64,000 bases of DNA from Arthrobacter sp. U41. GTDB taxonomy: Bacteria > Actinomycetota > Actinomycetes > Actinomycetales > Micrococcaceae. The notes below the pieces were generated by a model. It searched no databases. It saw only the letters and a list, made by a program, of their open reading frames with translations, and was not told the DNA's origin. Location: assembly GCF_001750145.1 (NCBI RefSeq), contig NZ_CP015732.1, positions 3,968,001 to 4,032,000 on the forward strand. Direction: 5' to 3'. The translations under genes and the position numbers were made by a program. Positions 15,240 to 22,584 of the stretch are shown one piece after another. Every line of letters begins with the position of its first letter. The first letter of the stretch is position 1.

Positions 15240-15644
15240 ATGAGCAATCCCCTATTCATGAAGTCAGCAACTTTGACTATCGACGGAATTTCGTTCGAAG
15301 ACCTCGTTTCAAACGTTGTATTCACTCCTACAACTCCTACAACTTCCTTCAAGGGAATTTCCGGAAACGTTGCTACATCAATCGGTTCCACCGAATGGGC
15401 CGTTACCTTCGATTACGCGCAGTCCTTTGACACTGCCGGTTCCCTTGCACTGAAGCTCTTCAATGACTCCGGTGAAAAGGTCTCCGTTATCTTCAAACCT
15501 GAGGGTGCCGCTGCTGCAACTACCGTTACAGCAACCGTGACGCTCCTACCGGGCACCATGGGAGGCGCTGTTGATGCAGCTTCAACCTCCTCTGTAACCC
15601 TGCCTGTTGATGGCAAGCCTGTAATCGTTCCGGCAACTGCCTAA
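15240..15644 (+). CDS. Major tail (tube) protein
   Basis: A 134-residue beta-rich protein (TLTIDGISFEDLVSNVVFTPTTPTTSF, VTATVTLLPGTMGGAVDAAS) in the tube-protein position. It is Thr/Ser/Val-rich and low in charge, as usual for siphovirus tube subunits, and the ending VPVDGKPVI-type strand fits the tube fold. It starts 3 nt after the previous stop. Confidence comes from order and composition rather than from a specific motif. Confidence 0.7.
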   Translation: MSNPLFMKSATLTIDGISFEDLVSNVVFTPTTPTTSFKGISGNVATSIGSTEWAVTFDYAQSFDTAGSLALKLFNDSGEKVSVIFKPEGAAAATTVTATVTLLPGTMGGAVDAASTSSVTLPVDGKPVIVPATA

Positions 15645-15649
15645 GTCCG

Positions 15650-16147
15650 ATGTTTGAAGCAGATGAGGCCCGCCTTCGCGAGGCACGAAAACTCTTCCGC
15701 AAGTTGCCTTCTGAGATCAGGAATGACCTCAGGAAGTATCAGCGTGCGGAGGCGGGTCCTATCTGGAAGCAGGAAGTAGCAGCTAAGGCGGGAGCTACCA
15801 AGCTCTCAGCTAAGACCTTCAAGAGCGGTAACACCGTGAAGGCTGGAGCGGTAATCACGCTCAAGGCCGGTGGCTCCAATAAGAAGCTTTCCGGTGGCGC
15901 TACCCCGGCTGAGCTAGTCCGTCCTGCCGAGTTCGGTTCCGGACGTAGGGACAACTACACGAAGTACCGCAGACGCTCCCCTAACGGCAAAGTCCACACC
16001 GTTACCCGCAGATCCTCTCGCCAGCTTCCTACCCGCAGACGCGGCGGATATGTCATCTACCCGGCTGCTGGACGCTCAATCTCACGTATTACCTCACTGT
16101 CTGTTCAGACCGTGACCAAAAGAATTTATCTCTCCATAGGAGGTTAG
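15650..16147 (+). CDS. Minor head-tail protein, basic
   Basis: A 165-residue strongly basic protein. Residues 1-40 are helical (LREARKLFRKLPSEIRNDLRKYQRAEAGPIWKQEV), then there is a Lys/Gly-rich middle (GGSNKKLSGGATPAELVRPAEFGS) and an Arg-rich C-terminus. The pattern resembles HK97 gp10-type minor proteins, which are placed beside connector genes. Here it lies between tube protein and tape measure, where chaperone genes often sit, but no frameshift pair is seen. It could alternatively be a tail assembly protein. Confidence 0.5.
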   Translation: MFEADEARLREARKLFRKLPSEIRNDLRKYQRAEAGPIWKQEVAAKAGATKLSAKTFKSGNTVKAGAVITLKAGGSNKKLSGGATPAELVRPAEFGSGRRDNYTKYRRRSPNGKVHTVTRRSSRQLPTRRRGGYVIYPAAGRSISRITSLSVQTVTKRIYLSIGG

Positions 16148-16149
16148 CC

Positions 16150-17916
16150 GTGGCTGGACGCCCAATTGAAATCCCGATTACCGTTGATTCTGACGGAGCC
16201 GAAAAAGGCGTTAGCAATGTTGCTGATTCTTTTGAGGAGTTGGAAGACAATCTCAAAGACGTAAACAAGGCAAGCGAAAAGGCCGCTAAGGGTATGTCTG
16301 ACGATATGTCGGACGCTGCCAAGAAAATTGACCGTGACCTCACGCAGTCTTTAAAAGAGGTTGAGGACCAAGCTAAGACCACCGGCAAATCCGTTGGTAA
16401 GAACGTCAAGGACGGCGCTGACAAAGCCGGAGAAGGCTTCGAGCAAATGTCCGAAGATGCCAACTCCAACGCACGAGAAGTTGCCGCATCCTTTGACGGT
16501 TCCGCAGAGTCTTTGGTTGACGGGTTCCAAGGTGCTGCCGCTGAGATGTTCTCAGGGTTCGGACCTGCCGGGGCCGTTGCCGGTCTGGCCGTTGCTGCCG
16601 GTTTGGGTATTGCCATGGCCGCACTTCAGGGTAATGCAGACCTCATCAATGAGAACAAAGAGAAGATGCTTGACCTTGCTCAGACGGTCAGGGACAACGA
16701 CGGCACTCTCAGCATGGAAGATTACATCCAGTCCATGGAGGACTACGGATACGCAATTCAGGATTCGAAAGAATGGTTCGAATTCTTTCAGGCTGACGCA
16801 GTATCCGGATTTGAGAAGATCAGGGACGGCGCTGACAAGGCAGGCGTATCCATAAAGGATGCTTTTCTAGGTCAGTTCGGTTCCGCAGAAGACGCTAAGG
16901 ACGTTCTCTCTGCTCTTGAAGATGAGTTGAAGGACCTTGAGTCTCAGACCGGCGATACCTCCTCTGCATTCGAGGCGTACGGCGGCGTAGTTGATATGAC
17001 TGACCCTGCTATCCGTAATCAGATTGAGGGTAACAGGGAGCTATCCGAGACAGTCAAGAATCACATCAAGGAACTTGAAGCTGCCGAGGAAATTGAGCGC
17101 ATCCGCAGGGAAGCAATTGAGGGGACCACTGAGGCAACCCTTGAAGATATCGATGCACTCCGAGAGCGCAATGACCTCATTCAGGAAGGCGTTACCTCAG
17201 AGCTTGACTACATGGATCAGGTTGTAGAAACCAACAAGACCATTGAGGAAAACGGCAAGACTCTCGATATCAATACACAGAAGGGCCGCGATAATCAGCG
17301 TGCCCTCATTGATCAGTCGGACGCTGCCCTTGATTGGGCGGAAAGCCAGCTAAAGGCCGGTGCATCTGCCGATGTCGTAGCCGAAAAACTTGGTACCCAG
17401 CGTGAAGCCCTGCTTCTCCAGCTTGACACCATGACCGGTAGCCGTGAGGAATCTATAAGACTTGCTGAGTCTTACGGTTTGATCCCTAAGGAAGTCATCA
17501 CCGAAATCAAGACCAACGGTGGAGCTGAGACTAAGGCTGAAATTGAGGGTATCCCCGCAACCAAGGACACAACAGTATCCGTTGACGATGGCGGTACCAC
17601 TGCCGCTGTTGAGGCACGCGTACAGGCCGTTAAGGACACCAACGTAAAAGTTGACGTTGACGACGAGTACACCGTAAAGGAAGTACAGAATCGCATTGAC
17701 GGAATCCGAGGACGCGACGAAGTCAAGATTGATGTTGATGACGTTTACACAGTGTCCGAAGTGCAGAAGCGCATTGACGGAATTGACGGCAGAGACGTTG
17801 ATATCAGTGTCCGCCTAACCAACCTTCAGGCCGTTAAAAACGAATTGGCATTCCTTACAATGCCGCGCACAGCCTACGTTGACATTGTTCAGCGCAGAGG
17901 ACAGGAAGCCCCATAA
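16150..17916 (+). CDS. Tail tape-measure protein
   Basis: A 588-residue protein starting at GTG 16150 (AGGAGG about 6 nt upstream). Long charged helices fill residues 1-120. A hydrophobic segment follows at about 125-160 (FSGFGPAGAVAGLAVAAGLGIAMAAL), then more coiled coil, then a repeat block near the C-terminus (separate entry). By the usual 0.15 nm per residue rule the tail would be about 90 nm. It is the longest gene of the prophage. It shares the NGKTLDINTQKGRDN phrase with the tape measure at 2-1165, so the two phages are distantly related in this module. Confidence 0.9.
   Translation: MAGRPIEIPITVDSDGAEKGVSNVADSFEELEDNLKDVNKASEKAAKGMSDDMSDAAKKIDRDLTQSLKEVEDQAKTTGKSVGKNVKDGADKAGEGFEQMSEDANSNAREVAASFDGSAESLVDGFQGAAAEMFSGFGPAGAVAGLAVAAGLGIAMAALQGNADLINENKEKMLDLAQTVRDNDGTLSMEDYIQSMEDYGYAIQDSKEWFEFFQADAVSGFEKIRDGADKAGVSIKDAFLGQFGSAEDAKDVLSALEDELKDLESQTGDTSSAFEAYGGVVDMTDPAIRNQIEGNRELSETVKNHIKELEAAEEIERIRREAIEGTTEATLEDIDALRERNDLIQEGVTSELDYMDQVVETNKTIEENGKTLDINTQKGRDNQRALIDQSDAALDWAESQLKAGASADVVAEKLGTQREALLLQLDTMTGSREESIRLAESYGLIPKEVITEIKTNGGAETKAEIEGIPATKDTTVSVDDGGTTAAVEARVQAVKDTNVKVDVDDEYTVKEVQNRIDGIRGRDEVKIDVDDVYTVSEVQKRIDGIDGRDVDISVRLTNLQAVKNELAFLTMPRTAYVDIVQRRGQEAP
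17562..17860 (+). repeat. Four degenerate ~26-residue repeats in the tape measure
   Basis: Units begin with KDT/RDE/RDV and read, for example, KVDVDDEYTVKEVQNRIDGI then KIDVDDVYTVSEVQKRIDGI. A more degenerate first unit (TVSVDDGGTTAAVEARVQAV) and last unit (DISVRLTNLQAVKNEL) flank them. The pattern is beta strand, VDD, helix, repeated in tandem. They may form a structured C-terminal domain and resemble small alpha-beta repeats found in other actinophage tape measures. Confidence 0.75.
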
Positions 17917-18671
17917 TGACTACCCTTACAGCAACTCCGGATATCGCTACAGCTTCCGTCCTGCTATCGATCACTAAGACCGCATCCGTTGCACGTATTG
18001 AGCGCACCGATATTAACGGCGTGCATGAGGTCCGTGTGCCCGCCTACACGCTTCCCAGCTACGGAACGGGCATTCTCCACATAACGGATTACGAGGCCGC
18101 ACACGGTATCAATACGTACCGAGTGTACCACACTGGCTCAACCTCCGTAGCGGTCAGGGCCGCTATCTTGGGCCTGCCGCAGCCATGGGTCTTTGTTGCC
18201 ACGCTTCCGGAGCTGTCCGTGACCGTTCCGCAGATCACTACCTATCAGTCTTCCCGTAGCTCTTCAACGATCCTTCACAAGGTCATTGACCGTAGGGAGC
18301 CTGTTGTGAATATGGGCAAGCTTGGTCTCCGTGAGGGACAGCTTGACATCTGGTGCCCGGACTACCTGAGCACTCGTGAGCTGGATACCGCGATTGATTC
18401 CGGTGAGATTCTGATGCTCCGTCAGACGGTTCCGGGACTCGATATGTGGTTCACGGTTTCCGATATCGACGTACAGCCGGTCTCTGAGGAAGGCGCTCTG
18501 ACTCAGTACCGCTACTCCGTGCGCTTCCAAGAGGTCTCCCGTCCTAGCGGTTCCCTCAAGGGTGCACGCGGCTGGACGTATGAAGAGCTTGCTAACTCCT
18601 TTGCTACCTATGACGAGGTCACTGCTGCTTACGCAACTTACGGTGACTTGCTCATCAATAAGGAGTCCTAA
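17916..18671 (+). CDS. Distal-tail (Dit-like) minor tail protein
   Basis: A 251-residue protein overlapping the tape-measure stop (TAATG), the usual Dit position. Beta-rich throughout, with the pattern of an N-terminal ring domain (ASVARIERTDINGVHEVRVPAYTLPSYGTGILHITDYEA) and a second domain (MLRQTVPGLDMWFTVSDIDVQPVSEEGALTQYRYSVRFQEVSRP). The latter matches actinophage minor tail proteins. It joins the tube to the tip. The C-terminal 35 residues are Tyr/Thr-rich (SFATYDEVTAAYATYGDLL). Confidence 0.7.
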   Translation: MTTLTATPDIATASVLLSITKTASVARIERTDINGVHEVRVPAYTLPSYGTGILHITDYEAAHGINTYRVYHTGSTSVAVRAAILGLPQPWVFVATLPELSVTVPQITTYQSSRSSSTILHKVIDRREPVVNMGKLGLREGQLDIWCPDYLSTRELDTAIDSGEILMLRQTVPGLDMWFTVSDIDVQPVSEEGALTQYRYSVRFQEVSRPSGSLKGARGWTYEELANSFATYDEVTAAYATYGDLLINKES

Positions 18672-19825
18672 TGAGTACAGGAGACTTCAAGGCTGAGGCT
18701 GAGCAACTGATCAGGGGCAAGGTTGACCACCTGTTCAGGGCCGAGGCAATCCCTGCTTCCGGAAGCCCTTTCGAGCTGGACGTTATCTCTATCGGAATCG
18801 GATTCGATGAGGCATGGGTTCCGCACATTCAGGCAGACGTTACGTGCGCTCTTCCTGACGCTGAGAAGCTGGCTCTACTCGATGCCCGCCTAGGGTGCCG
18901 CGTGGAAATCACCACCGGTTACCGCTACGGCAAAGACGATGAGGAAAGCCATATGATGGCTAACCTTCACCTTCGCTCCTACCGCATCAACAAGGGCAAC
19001 TCAGAGATCACCCTGAGCCTTTCATCTGATGAGGACCTTCTACGGGATTCCATTACGTACGGTTCCGAGAGGCCCAACCGGGAAAGCATCAATGCATTTG
19101 TCATGGATGTTGTCAAGCTGACCTACTCTGACTACCCGTTCTCCATCTATTCATCCTTTGGGCAGTTCGATTTCGGCGCAGCTCTGGAGGGTGAGCCTGC
19201 CACGCTGACAACCGAATCAACAGCGCTTGTGGGTGAGTTCGGGGAAACTGCTTGGTCCCTTCTGGAGGAAGCCCAGCGCCGTACAGGGACTTGGATTTAC
19301 AGCTTCAACGGGCGTGACTGGATGATTACTACCCGTCCTGAAATCACGTCCGAACCTGTCCACTCCCTGACCGTTGGAGAGAACGGAACGGTTATTGAAA
19401 ATGAGTCCGTTCTTTCAAGGGACAGCTTCTATAACCAAGTCCTTCTTCGCTACGAATGGACAGACGAGACCATGCTTCCGGCTGATCAGTTCGTAGTAGG
19501 ACAGGCCCACGTAACCGGAGGCCCGTTCAGTATCAACACAATCGGGCCTATGGCCTACGTGGAGACTATCGAGCGCCGTATGAGCAGGGCTGAGGCTAAC
19601 GCAGCGGCACGAGACAAGCTCACACGCACGCTGACCAAGGGCTATGAGTTCACGGTGCTGGCTGTAGCTGCCTATTGGCTCCGTGCCGGGGATACGGTCA
19701 GCCTCACCAACGGTGACAAGACGGAGAACGTACTTGTCAAGTCAGTCAATTTCGATCCAGCAGAGGGCACTATGTCCCTCACGCTACGCAAGCCAGAACA
19801 CGCAACAATCACTTCAGAGGCCTAG
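18671..19825 (+). CDS. Tail-tip (Tal-like) minor tail protein
   Basis: A 384-residue protein coupled to the Dit-like gene by a one-base overlap. It contains hub-type beta domains (FELDVISIGIGFDEAWVPHIQADVTCALP; CRVEITTGYRYG) and a C-terminal stretch (YWLRAGDTVSLTNGDKTENVLVKSVNFDPAEGTMSLTLRKP) typical of tip baseplate proteins. It probably forms the central tip hub contacted by the last tail gene. No peptidase or hydrolase motif is visible, so it does not replace the missing endolysin. Confidence 0.65.
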   Translation: MSTGDFKAEAEQLIRGKVDHLFRAEAIPASGSPFELDVISIGIGFDEAWVPHIQADVTCALPDAEKLALLDARLGCRVEITTGYRYGKDDEESHMMANLHLRSYRINKGNSEITLSLSSDEDLLRDSITYGSERPNRESINAFVMDVVKLTYSDYPFSIYSSFGQFDFGAALEGEPATLTTESTALVGEFGETAWSLLEEAQRRTGTWIYSFNGRDWMITTRPEITSEPVHSLTVGENGTVIENESVLSRDSFYNQVLLRYEWTDETMLPADQFVVGQAHVTGGPFSINTIGPMAYVETIERRMSRAEANAAARDKLTRTLTKGYEFTVLAVAAYWLRAGDTVSLTNGDKTENVLVKSVNFDPAEGTMSLTLRKPEHATITSEA

Positions 19826-19840
19826 GCCGGAAAGGCAGTC

Positions 19841-20365
19841 ATGCCAAACACAACTAATTGGGGCATCGAGTACCCAAACGGAACCACCGCACCGAACGTA
19901 CCCGCAGGCCTTCAGGCTCAGGCTGAGAGTGTAGAAGTTGCGCTGAATGCCATTGCCCTTGCTCCAATGATCATCTGCCAGAAGAGCAATGGTCAGGTAC
20001 TCGCGTCACCGGCATGGTACAGCGTTAAGTGGGATACCCACGTGCACACTCAGGGCATTACGCACACTCCCGGTGACTCAACGTTCATCGTCTCCGAAGC
20101 TGGCATCTATCAGGTCAATACACGCGTTGCCTTCAACGGTCCTAACGTGACTGGATCGATCATGGGCAGCGTCAACGGCATCCACAAATCGGATATATAC
20201 GACGACGAAATCGGCGGCGCTACCGCATGGCCGAAGCCGCAAATCATCCAGTACGTGAAGCTCAATGCCGGGGATGCCTTGGAAATCGTGGCCTACGCAA
20301 ATGTCGCCAACACGGAAGTATCGTCACAATCTACTTTCCAGTTGGCAAAGGTTGCCGGATTCTAG
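19841..20365 (+). CDS. Putative receptor-binding tail protein with C1q-like jelly roll
   Basis: A 174-residue protein with ribosome-binding site GGAAAGG. The C-terminal about 125 residues carry a pattern (STFIVSEAGIYQVNTRVAFNG ... YVKLNAGDALEIVAYANVANTEV) resembling the C1q/TNF-like beta-sandwich used in phage receptor-binding tips. The N-terminal 35 residues (TNWGIEYPNGTTAPNVPAGLQAQAESVEVALN) resemble actinophage tail-fibre attachment segments. As the last structural gene it is the best host-range determinant candidate. No lysis gene follows. Confidence 0.6.
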   Translation: MPNTTNWGIEYPNGTTAPNVPAGLQAQAESVEVALNAIALAPMIICQKSNGQVLASPAWYSVKWDTHVHTQGITHTPGDSTFIVSEAGIYQVNTRVAFNGPNVTGSIMGSVNGIHKSDIYDDEIGGATAWPKPQIIQYVKLNAGDALEIVAYANVANTEVSSQSTFQLAKVAGF

Positions 20366-20470
20366 GCAAAGTTCGACGGCGGAGCCTAAGCCAGAATCTA
20401 ACGATTCGGTAAAGGTTTCGCCGTTATGTGGCACTAGCACACCTTGTCAAGAGTGTATAATACATCCGCA

Positions 20471-20525
20471 CACAAAACTCCGAGTCCCCGCCGTTGCGCT
20501 TCCCCGTAACGGCGGGGATTTTGTG
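20471..20525. terminator. Bidirectional terminator at the end of the tail operon
   Basis: CCCCGCCGTT pairs with AACGGCGGGG (20486-20517), extended outward by CACAAAA and TTTTGTG, so a T tract exists on both strands. A TATAAT lies just upstream (20456-20461) without a clear -35. The rest of 20366-20566 contains no gene and should carry the right arm of attP. Confidence 0.85.
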
Positions 20526-20566
20526 CGTTTTGGGCGGTAACGAGATTTTTTGACTACTTGCCACAT

Positions 20567-20698
20567 TTAGGCGTGGCTGGCGTCCGGCAGTCCCAGGATG
20601 ATGAAGGCCGGGAGGGTCTGGCCGATGTCAGCTTCCACTTCGACGATGTAGCCGTTCAGCCCGACGAGGGCCACCGAGTAGGTCCGGCCGAGCGCCAC
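20567..20698 (-). pseudogene. comM: comM 5' fragment (first ~41 codons)
   Basis: It starts at GTG 20698, immediately after the yraN stop. It reads VALGRTYSVALVGLNGYI through ILGLPDAS, the Lon-like N-terminal segment of ComM, then two phage-derived codons and a stop (20567-20569). The reading continues at SLNEAKER in the fragment at 2218-3579. Together the two fragments show that the prophage inserted within comM in the orientation opposite to transcription. A 43-residue peptide may be made. Confidence 0.92.
20580..20590. other. Right attachment-site core of the 17-kb prophage
   Basis: This is the second copy of GCGTCCGGCAG. To its right the sequence is comM 5' coding DNA, and to its left it is phage. 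The bases next to the core differ between the two copies (aa/tg before, g/t after), which delimits the shared core to 11 bp. Reconstructed attB is comM sequence around the GLPDAS codons. Confidence 0.85.
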
Positions 20699-21055
20699 CT
20701 AGCCCACCCCCTTGAGGTGTTCCACGGCGGGGCCGCCGGTGCCGTCGTCGAGCACGGCGATCACATCGACCCGGCGCAGCGGGAAGCGAAGTTCATGGTC
20801 GCGGCACCACGCGGAGGCCAGCCGGTGCAGCCGGGCCAGTTTGTCGGCGCCGACGGCTTCGAAAGGGTGCCCGTAGGCGAGGGACCGGCGTGTCTTCACT
20901 TCGGCGATGACCAGAGTGTCGCCGTCCAGCGCGACGATATCGATTTCACCCTCGGCACACCGCCAGTTGCGGTCCACGATCCGCATGCCCTGGGCTTTGA
21001 GGTAACCGGCCGCGAATTCCTCCCCGCGCCGGCCCAGCACGTCTTTAGCTCTCAT
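20699..21055 (-). CDS. yraN: YraN / UPF0102 family endonuclease-like protein
   Basis: A 118-residue protein with the conserved series GRRGEEFAAGYLKAQGM, NWRCAEGEIDIVALDGDTLVIAEVKTR. The E-x-D...E-x-K arrangement is the PD-(D/E)xK nuclease-like core of UPF0102. The biological role is unsettled; it is conserved beside comM, dprA and rnhB in actinobacteria. Its stop directly abuts the comM GTG start, so the two were co-transcribed before the insertion. Intact. Confidence 0.85.
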   Translation of the reverse strand: MRAKDVLGRRGEEFAAGYLKAQGMRIVDRNWRCAEGEIDIVALDGDTLVIAEVKTRRSLAYGHPFEAVGADKLARLHRLASAWCRDHELRFPLRRVDVIAVLDDGTGGPAVEHLKGVG

Positions 21056-21474
21056 AAACCCAGCGTGCGCCGCGGTAAGGGGTTGGCACAGCCGTGCAGG
21101 ACGCTATGTGGGAAACCCTCGGCAAAGACCCGGCCAATCAGTAGCGCGGCGTAACCGGTCAGCAACGCGGAGCGCCCGCAGATTGTCGGCTGTAAGCAAC
21201 ACACCTGGCCATCCGGCAACCCTGAATTCGCGGCCTTGGCCTCGCAGGTCAAGGCCCGGCCGGCTTCCCGGATCAGGTCAACTCAATTTTCATCGAAGTG
21301 AGCTACATCCCGGCAGAGGAGGACCGCCCGGAGATGGTCCTTCGCTTTCGGGACATCAGCAATGAGTAGGACTCGGCCGCACTCAGGATGACAACAGTCG
21401 GCCTCAGGCAACTGCACGCCAGCATTGGTGAGGTTCCCCGGGAGCTCGAATAGCCGGGCCGGCGGGTCAGCCGG
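21056..21474. other. 419-bp stretch without a confident gene, possible decayed coding DNA
   Basis: No ORF here has both a start signal and a family-like sequence. Short in-frame phrases in different plus-strand frames, such as KQHTWPSGNPEFAALASQVKARPAS (about 21196-21270, given here only as a trace) and VSYIPAEEDRPEMVLRFRDISNE ending at about 21369, look like pieces of one protein separated by a frameshift. That hints at a degraded gene. Homologous positions in related genomes are usually short, so the insert may be strain-specific. Confidence 0.3.
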
Positions 21475-21801
21475 TCAGTTCCCGAGATCCCCGGCCTTGG
21501 GGAGGGCGAGTTCCTCGCTGCGCGGGAGCTCCTCGACGTTGACGTCCTTGAAGGTGATGACGCGGACGCTCTTGACGAAGCGCGCGGAGCGGTAGACGTC
21601 CCAGACCCAGGCGTCCTGCAGCGTCAGGTCGAAGTAGACCTCGCCGTCGGCGCTGCGGGCCTGCAGGTCAACGTGGTTGGCCAGATAGAAACGCCGTTCG
21701 GTCTCGACCACATAGCTGAACAGCCCGACAACGTCCCGGTATTCGCGGTAGAGCTGCAGCTCCATGTCGGTCTCATAGTTTTCAAGGTCCTCGGCACTCA
21801 T
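21475..21801 (-). CDS. DUF2469 family protein
   Basis: A 108-residue protein starting at MSAEDLENYETDMELQLYREYRDVV. The longer frame upstream lacks the conserved start context, so 21801 is chosen. Conserved segments include RRFYLANHVDL and DAWVWDVYRSARFVKSVRV. The family is found almost only in actinobacteria, next to rnhB as here, and has no established function. It is probably transcribed with rnhB, whose stop lies 99 bp upstream. Confidence 0.85.
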   Translation of the reverse strand: MSAEDLENYETDMELQLYREYRDVVGLFSYVVETERRFYLANHVDLQARSADGEVYFDLTLQDAWVWDVYRSARFVKSVRVITFKDVNVEELPRSEELALPKAGDLGN

Positions 21802-21900
21802 GATTCCATCTTGCACCATCCGGCGGCGCCCGCGCGCCACTGTCCGTCCCGCGGGACCCGCCGGCACCCCGTTGCGCTGCGGGCGGGCACGGTGCCGGCG

Positions 21901-22572
21901 TCAGTCTGCGAGCAGCTGCCAGCTCACCCGGTGGTAGGGCGTGGGACCGGCGGCGCGGAGCGCGTCCTTGTGCGCTGCCGTGCCGTAGCCCTTGTTTTCG
22001 TACCAGCCGAAGGCCGGATACTCGTGGTGCAGTTCGCGCATCATGCCGTCACGTTCCACCTTGGCCAAAATGGATGCCGCGGCAACGCTCAGGCACTGCA
22101 GGTCCGCCTTGACGAGCGTATGCACCGGCGCGTCGCAGGCCGGCTCCGCGGGCCCCTCGTCGAACAGGGACGGCTGGGTCGCCGGCGAGAGCCAGTTGTG
22201 GCTGCCGTCCAGCAGCACCACGTCCGGGGTCACCCCGGCGGCCAGGACCGCGAACCAGGCCCGGGTGCCGGCGAGCCGGAGCGCGGCGACGATGCCGAGG
22301 GCGTCGATCTCATTCGCCGATGCGTGCCCGACGGCCGAAGCCACACTCCAGCGTTTGACCAGCGGCACGAGGCGTTCGCGGTCCGCCACCTTGAGCAGCT
22401 TGCTGTCCCGCACATCGGCGAGCAGCTTCTGCTGGTGAAGGTCGATCACGGCGATGCCCACGCTGACGGGCCCGGCGAGGGCGCCGCGGCCCACCTCGTC
22501 GATACCGGCGAGGAGCCGGGCGCCCGAGCTGCGGAAGCGGCGCTCGTAGTCGAGGGTGGGGGCTTCTGACAT
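21901..22572 (-). CDS. rnhB: Ribonuclease HII
   Basis: A 223-residue enzyme that cleaves RNA in RNA-DNA hybrids and initiates removal of misincorporated ribonucleotides. The N-terminal motif [17 protein letters not shown] gives catalytic Asp25 and Glu26. [11 protein letters not shown] supplies a further Asp, and [14 protein letters not shown] is the conserved helix. The length is normal. It lies 12 bp downstream of lepB in the same orientation, in the standard actinobacterial lepB-rnhB arrangement. Confidence 0.95.
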   Translation of the reverse strand: MSEAPTLDYERRFRSSGARLLAGIDEVGRGALAGPVSVGIAVIDLHQQKLLADVRDSKLLKVADRERLVPLVKRWSVASAVGHASANEIDALGIVAALRLAGTRAWFAVLAAGVTPDVVLLDGSHNWLSPATQPSLFDEGPAEPACDAPVHTLVKADLQCLSVAAASILAKVERDGMMRELHHEYPAFGWYENKGYGTAAHKDALRAAGPTPYHRVSWQLLAD

Positions 22573-22584
22573 GGCCTTGGCCCG

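Larger units (their letters stand above)
3580..20579 (+). mobile_element. Compact (about 17 kb) serine-integrase prophage inserted in comM
   Basis: The element is bounded by the 11-bp cores, lower in GC than the flanks, and carries about 23 densely packed plus-strand genes. The order is integrase, small genes, helicase, repeat array, small genes, HNH nuclease, large terminase, portal, protease-capsid fusion, connectors, major tail protein, tape measure and distal tail proteins. It is a siphovirus-type genome of unusually small size. From memory, the small actinobacterial siphophages of about 14-17.5 kb are the closest comparison, and I have not searched. No repressor, excisionase, holin or endolysin is recognisable. 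An IS30-type element interrupts the capsid gene. Confidence 0.9.

Noticed and set aside
20444..20461. TTGTCA and TATAAT as a normal promoter at the right end of the prophage
   Set aside because: The spacing is only 6 nt, so they cannot be -35 and -10 of the same promoter. TATAAT alone is kept as a note.
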